Below, piece after piece: positions 18,035 to 22,380 of a stretch of 22,380 bases of DNA (positions are counted from its first letter, which is position 1; every line of letters begins with the position of its first letter). The notes under the pieces were generated by a model. That model saw only the letters and a program-made list of their open reading frames with translations. It was not told where the DNA came from and searched no databases. The DNA comes from Mesotaenium endlicherianum (taxonomy: Eukaryota > Streptophyta > Zygnematophyceae > Zygnematales > Mesotaeniaceae): NCBI GenBank assembly GCA_009602735.1, contig WELA01000853.1:281659-304038 (forward strand), given 5' to 3'. A program made the position numbers and the translations under genes.

Positions 18035-19003
18035 CATAATAGTCTCTAGCAACCAGGTCATAGTATGTTGCCCAATCATATTGCGGAAGACCTTTGATGC
18101 CTCTGGCCTCTCAACCTTGTTGATGGTGTTCCAAACCACCTGATTTGGGAGCCTCAAACAGCTTCCCTTCTCCATAGCAAATGGTTCTCGCCAGAAAGAG
18201 CTGATGGTGGAGTCTTTAATTATCTCGGTTCCTCCCTTGGAGAAAGCTCGTGACTAAGGATAGGTCGTGAAGGTAGGCGAGACCTCCTTTGGTTTCCCTG
18301 GCTTGTTGATGCTGTACTAAGGGTAGGTTTCCCTCCTTGCCAGTGGTTTAGTAATTACTCCCAGTACTTCTCCCATCGATTGTACGTTGGGCGGTCGTTG
18401 CAAGATCGTCTCCATTGCCCTCAAATGCTTGATGGGCATACAATATGTCGGGAAGATCCTAGCTCGTTGAGATGGTCCCCCATGCCTCACGTCGTTCAGC
18501 AGGGCATGATGCCCCAAGGTGGAGTCAAAAATCAGCCGTGGAGCACTTGGCTTCATCTCCTTGTAGTCCAATCCTGGATGCACATTCTCAATCATAAACA
18601 CAAATGGAAACTGACGCAGGCACTCTTGCAGTGACTGGATGATTTTCACCATCTTTCCCCAGTGTTGCGTTCGATGATCATTAAATCCTTTTCTCCTTCC
18701 GGCTTGGAAAAATGGTTAGCAAGGAAACCCAGAAAACACCCAATCAATCCGGTACGGATGCAGGCTTTCCAACCTGACATTCATAATGCGCCGGTCAAAC
18801 ATTCGCTCCACATGTTGGTAGGCTGGCACCAAGTTCTTAAAATGATGCATCTGCCGTAGTTGACTCTGTGCTTCTTGAAAAGCACGGAAGGTGTTGTTGT
18901 CTTAGTCCCCATATAGCACCTTAGATACTCTTATCCCCCTTTAAATCAATGCTATGCTCCCAGATCCCAATCCACCAATTAGTTCTGAAATCACCACTCC
19001 AGC
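18035..19003 (-). pseudogene. Cytosine-5 DNA methyltransferase domain inside the retroelement
   Basis: Read on the minus strand in one frame, the conserved C5-methyltransferase motifs appear in order. Motif I-like SELIGGLGSGSIAL (~18990-18950) forms the S-adenosylmethionine site, followed by VLYGD. Motif IV is FSGFPC, with the catalytic Cys at 18719-18721. Motif VI is FMIENV, with Glu at 18587-18589. Motif VIII-like is SQRARIF (~18470-18450). FPTFTTYP-like sequence (PTFTTYP ~18260) fits the target-recognition region, and MEKGSCLRLPNQ and NMIGQHTMTWLL fit degraded motifs IX and X. In-frame stops near 18943, 18907, 18716, 18317 and 18254 make it a pseudogene. It shares its frame with the protease upstream. 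Motif spacing is closer to DNMT3/DRM-sized catalytic domains than to a free-standing enzyme. Confidence 0.8.
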
Positions 19004-19753
19004 TTCTCAAAATGGACTCTCCATCTGAATGGTTGCTTGAGATAATGGCTCCACTCCTGGCATCAAGTTTAACGCTGAAGTGACTGGATAAGGCACAGGT
19101 AGCTTGCGGGCTGCAGTCCATGTTACTCACCATTTCCAGCTGCGCCATTCTGCGTGGCCGCCACACCAAGGGTGGCGGCAGTTTATCGTACTGGTGTAAG
19201 CCTCTTCCTCAATCTTTATCAGGTGATTGTAGAATCTTCGCTACTCGGTGGTTGCACAGCAGTCTAATATCCCATAGCTGGCTTCACCATGGCAAACCAT
19301 TTTCACAGGAATTTCTAGTGCTGGTTGTTTGTCAGCTTGTTGATAGGTCACTTTCTGCTTCCGCAAATCAATAACCATGCCCAAAGAGATCAACGCTTCT
19401 GTCCCTAGCAGTATATCATAGTTTTATGCTTTTGTCACCGTGCATTCGATCCACAATGACGCCTCCTTAGGTTTCCCTAAGTTCATAGTGATTTTCACAG
19501 GCTTGCGAGTGATCCCACAAGACTTGGAAATTTGTTCTGATGCGGTTCTCAATTGGAAAGGGCTCTCTTTCAGGTCCCTTGCCGTTAATCCCAGAGCTTT
19601 CACGGCTTGTTTTCCCAGGATGACCGGTTGTGCGCTTGTATCCAACACAATGTTGGGAGCGGACCAGTTATTGGACTTTAATGCACCTTCTTTATCTGCA
19701 CTCTTACGTGCTCTAATTTCTGAGCAATGAGGCGCTGTTTGCACCTTACTCAA
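19004..19753 (-). pseudogene. Retropepsin-like protease and connector to the methyltransferase
   Basis: The minus-strand frame from 19753 contains IVLDTSAQPVILG, a retroviral-type aspartic protease active site with DTS in place of the usual DTG/DSG. It continues with KALGL and then NYDILLGTEALISLGMVIDL, the second conserved protease motif (ILLG). One stop (near 19424) separates the two. The frame continues through a connector with single stops straight into the methyltransferase motifs, so both belonged to one polyprotein. The enzyme would have processed that polyprotein inside the particle. Confidence 0.75.
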
Positions 19754-20081
19754 CTGTATCCAGCTGTCGCTCGGCCTCTTCGATCGTGAAAGGAAATGTG
19801 ATGTGTAAGTCAGCCAGTGAAATTGTAGGAGTATGCTGAATCCGGTGTTCCACTAGAGCTTTCAACTTATCCAGTGAAAAACTAAACGTCTTGCACGACC
19901 CAATCCTGGCTTGGCGTAGCTGAGCGATCTCCTCCTCATCCAAGGTTGTCCAAAAGGTCTGTGGAAGCCTTCCAGCATTCTTTGGAACCAAACGGTCATA
20001 ATCTGCCCGCTCGCTGGGCATTGCAGTTGCTACCTTCTCAAGCATCAATTTCTCGCCTTTGCAAACAATTTTATCTGCCAC
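19746..20081 (-). pseudogene. ORF upstream of the protease, possible Gag remnant
   Basis: A 111-codon minus-strand frame (GTG or upstream entry; the frame extends a little past 20081) ends beside the protease frame. It has LDKLKALVEHRIQ and ISLADLHITFPFTIEEAERQL, plausibly folded helices. No Gag core or zinc knuckle is recognisable. Its position just before the protease would suit the end of Gag. It overlaps the protease ORF start by a few bases in another frame. Confidence 0.4.
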
Positions 20082-20101
20082 ATCTGCATCAGGGTTGCAC
20101 C

Positions 20102-20820
20102 GTTTGTTTGTTTGCTTAGTTCGCCAAGTGCGCTAGTTCGCTTAGTTCGGTGTTCAAGAAAAAAGCTTAGTTCGCCAAGTGCGCCAAGTCACGACGGCGT
20201 CGACGTCAAGTAGCTCCGACTTCGACGTCCCATGTTGGTCGCACGCATAAAAGTACCACGCCGTGGCAGTCAGCTTTTTTTATTCAAATTGGCCTATTTT
20301 GTTTTTTGTGCGTTTTCAAAACTTTTTGTTGCCCGTTTTGCCGCGGCAACATGCAAAAATATGTCAAAAAAAAATCACGACATCGGGCGCGAGTAGACGG
20401 GTTTGAACCGCCGCCACCACAACCTGACGGTGACATGGGGCAAATTTCATCGACAATCTCAGATGGAAATATATACAAGTCGGATCGGCCGTCGGGCGTC
20501 GACGGGCAAATTTGAGAGAATGGAAATCCATATTTTAATATTCTATTAATGCCCATCTCGTCACTTTTTGACATCTTTGGTTGCTTTTCCGTTTTTGGAG
20601 CATTAATGGAAGTCACTCTGTACCATCTTTGTGGTTATTGTCCACGGAGCCGTACGTGGTAAGAGAATGTTATTCTGACATTTGGAGATTTAAATAAACC
20701 AAGGAAGAAACTTTTGTCGTTTGTTTCACGGTCTATCCCTGTATCCGTCGATAATATTCTTGACGGTTGAATTGGTTGTGACGTTGCAGATGGGCGCGGT
20801 CGACTTTTTGGTCATATTGA
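20102..20820. other. Stretch with no supported gene; short repeats and a tRNA-arm-like motif
   Basis: GCTTAGTTCGCCAAGTGCG occurs near 20116 and again near 20165, with partial copies between. A GTTT microsatellite borders the recognisable element end. On the minus strand GGCGGTTCAAACCCGTC (~20397-20413) folds as a tRNA T-arm and is followed by a run of T, but no acceptor or anticodon arm is seen. The 110-codon antisense frame here is probably not a gene. Confidence 0.45.
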
Positions 20821-21663
20821 GTGGCGCAGACGAGAAGCATCGATTCGGATCGAATGTTTGTTTGTAAGTGGGAATATCTACATCTCACATTACTCAAACC
20901 CAACCCAACCGCCTTCAATCGGAAATTAATACCCCTGACGCATCCCGCCCAGACTTCAACTCAAAATCCCCGCCTCCGATTACCCTGCTCAACTCTATCC
21001 ATGACAGTAACCATTAGACATAAGCACATCCCGCTAAACTTGGCTCAACATTCAAGTGTCGGGCTGCAGACGGGAGGCGTATGTACGCGATATGATTTTA
21101 CGGTTGAATTTGCCAACTATTTATTCATTGTGTGTCGTAAAATCTCTTACGCCTCCATTACTATTAATGGGACATATGCACACTTCCACGCCGTTTCTTG
21201 TTCAAAGTATGCCGGCAAGTTGAATAAGCCGACTGTTTTGGTCATTAAGGACGTTTTTGTGATGTTTTTGAAAAGAGAATTTAACGATATACGAAACACA
21301 TCAATCGATCCCAAAGCCCGCTTTGAAAACTCGTCAAAAAACGTCATCGAAGTTGCCCTTACATTCTGGGCTCTGTGTGCTACAAAATTCTTTTATGTTT
21401 ACTGATTCTTGATAGGATTGAGTGCAATAAGTTCCTTATGTTCAGCACTCACACAGTCCTCTCAGTTATCACAAGAAACGACAGATTTGCTCTTATCCAT
21501 GAATCCTTCACAGTCACAAATATCTTCACAGCGTGCTGGCTCACTTACTCCTCAACCTACTCCATATACGCTCGCCTCAATAGCTTTTGGATACTTGCAA
21601 CAGATTACTGGCATGCTATCAAGCCAAAGTACTAATGATAACACCATTGATATTTATATGTAA
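20821..21663 (+). pseudogene. Unrecognised long reading frame with a single internal TGA
   Basis: From 20821 the frame is open for 194 codons to TGA at 21403-21405. It then continues in the same frame for another 86 codons to TAA at 21661-21663. An in-frame ATG lies near 20851. About 280 codons with one stop is more than chance would usually give at this composition. Residues encoded at 21090-21400 look protein-like (for example KPTVLVIKDVFVMFLKREF), and the part after the TGA is rich in Ser, Gln and Thr. I recognise no family. It could be an old coding remnant with one nonsense change, part of an unknown transposon, or chance. Overlapping frames (21375-21635, 21147-21347) are shadows. Confidence 0.35.
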
Positions 21664-21860
21664 CATTTGATTATGTCCGAATGAGAATCAAAGTAGCGAT
21701 TTATTATTATATATCAATATATGAGTAGTTATACATTCATGGAGTTTCCTTCGTGGATAGTTAGTTTATGTTCCCTTGTAAGCATGCAGGTGTGACCCTT
21801 CAAGAGATGGAGAAGAAGCTGACTTCTCTCAACAAGCGATGCAAGACCGCCTGCCAGGTG
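21664..21860. other. Short non-coding stretch
   Basis: AT-rich sequence followed by a mixed stretch leading into the purine tract. Nothing recognisable. Confidence 0.4.
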
Positions 21861-22301
21861 GTAGGGAGAGCGAGGGAGAGTTAGAGAGCGAGAAAGAGAG
21901 GGAGCCAGGGGGGCAGCAAGAGAGGGAAGACGAGAGGAAGGGAGAAGGGATGAAGAGGGAGAAACAGAAGGGAAGGGATAGAGACCTAGGAGGGAAGGGA
22001 AGAACAAGGAGGGAGTGAGCAAGTGGCAGGGGGGGTGAGGGAGGGAGGGAGGGATGGAGTGAGGGGATTAGAGCAAAAACACTTAGAGAGGAAGAGGGAG
22101 GAGGAAGAAGGGAGTAAGGGACGGTGGGTAGGGTGTGGGGAGGGAGGGACGGGGCAGCAAGGGAGAGGAATGGAGGGCAGTTTCGGGGGGCCCCACGAGG
22201 GTCCGTGGGCGAGAAGGCGGAGGGCGGGCGAGATGGTGAGCTTCATCAGGCGCAACTGACGGTGCCTCGCAGAGGGCCGGGAGCTGCTGGAGGGCATTGC
22301 G

Positions 22302-22303
<2 letters not shown>
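21861..22303 (+). repeat. Purine-rich tract (G/A strand bias)
   Basis: The plus strand is overwhelmingly G and A with irregular GGGAGA, GAGGGA and GGAAG motifs, the complement being pyrimidine-rich. The Leu/Pro/Ser-rich antisense frames (for example 21729-22022 and 21986-22297) are translation of low-complexity DNA, not genes. Confidence 0.75.

Positions 22304-22380
<77 letters not shown>
22304..22380 (+). repeat. (GA)n microsatellite reaching the window edge
   Basis: An unbroken AG dinucleotide run of at least 77 bp, truncated by the end of the window. Confidence 0.97.

Larger units (their letters stand above)
10768..20101 (-). mobile_element. Decayed Ty3/gypsy element carrying a DNA methyltransferase and a PHD finger
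   Basis: Read on the minus strand, the order is protease, DNMT, linker, RT, RNase H, integrase, PHD finger, polypurine tract, 3' LTR. Protease and DNMT share one frame (codon starts congruent to 1 mod 3), broken only by single stops, which supports one original polyprotein. The frame changes elsewhere through small indels. Two solo LTRs interrupt it. The 3' LTR's inner edge is firm at 11299 because it abuts a polypurine tract. Its outer edge (10768) is inferred from TGTGAAACC. No 5' LTR is visible, so the right limit is only where recognisable coding ends. The copy is defective. Confidence 0.8.

Noticed and set aside
11300..20101. CRISPR array or prokaryotic defence island containing a DNA methyltransferase
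   Set aside because: The methyltransferase shares a frame with a retropepsin and is flanked by gypsy RT and integrase. No repeat-spacer structure or bacterial gene layout is present.
20390..20420. Possible tRNA or SINE on the minus strand (T-arm-like GGCGGTTCAAACCCGTC, then a T run)
   Set aside because: No matching acceptor strand, anticodon arm or clear A-box lies upstream at the right distance.
21729..22304. Leu/Pro/Ser-rich antisense frames of 70-100 codons
   Set aside because: They translate the pyrimidine strand of a purine tract. Low complexity explains the lack of stops.

Overview
This window is a eukaryotic, almost wholly transposon-derived stretch of nested retroelements. A streptophyte host (land plant or charophyte alga) is inferred from three things: a plant-type Ty3/gypsy chromovirus, initiator-tRNA-Met primer sites, and a decayed Ty3/gypsy element carrying a cytosine-5 DNA methyltransferase (DNMT). 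From memory, DNMT-bearing gypsy elements were reported in charophytes and DNMT-bearing retrotransposons in dinoflagellates (de Mendoza and colleagues, 2018). A charophyte such as Chara or Klebsormidium is therefore my best guess, not a demonstrated fact. I recognise no host gene.

Layout. 1-1425: no recognisable gene; a degenerate short tandem repeat lies at 154-338. 1436-2168: a 733-bp non-autonomous Mutator-like element with ~127-bp inverted repeats and a perfect 10-bp target duplication. 2205-2541: an orphan LTR fragment of the methyltransferase element's family. 2561-9240: a complete, apparently intact Ty3/gypsy chromovirus with 503-bp LTRs, a 5-bp target duplication, a primer-binding site, gag, a textbook -1 frameshift signal, pol (protease, RT, RNase H, integrase, chromodomain), a long 3' untranslated region and a polypurine tract. 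9748-10267: a 520-bp TRIM-like miniature LTR element on the minus strand.

About 10768-20100: a decayed minus-strand gypsy element. Read in its own direction (high to low coordinate) it runs: upstream ORF, retropepsin-like protease, DNMT catalytic domain, a ~2-kb linker, RT, RNase H, zinc-finger integrase, C-terminal PHD finger, polypurine tract, 3' LTR. Its 5' LTR is not visible. Two solo LTRs of one further family have inserted into it at 11386-12129 and 14350-15025. Each has a perfect 5-bp target duplication, and one cuts the RT domain in two.

20102-20820: no gene, with short repeats. 20821-21663: an unexplained reading frame open for about 280 codons except for one TGA. About 21861-22380: a purine-rich tract ending in (GA)n that runs to the window edge.

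The most notable content is the pairing of a chromatin-writing domain (DNMT) with a chromatin-reading domain (PHD) in one retroelement, next to a young element that targets chromatin through a chromodomain.
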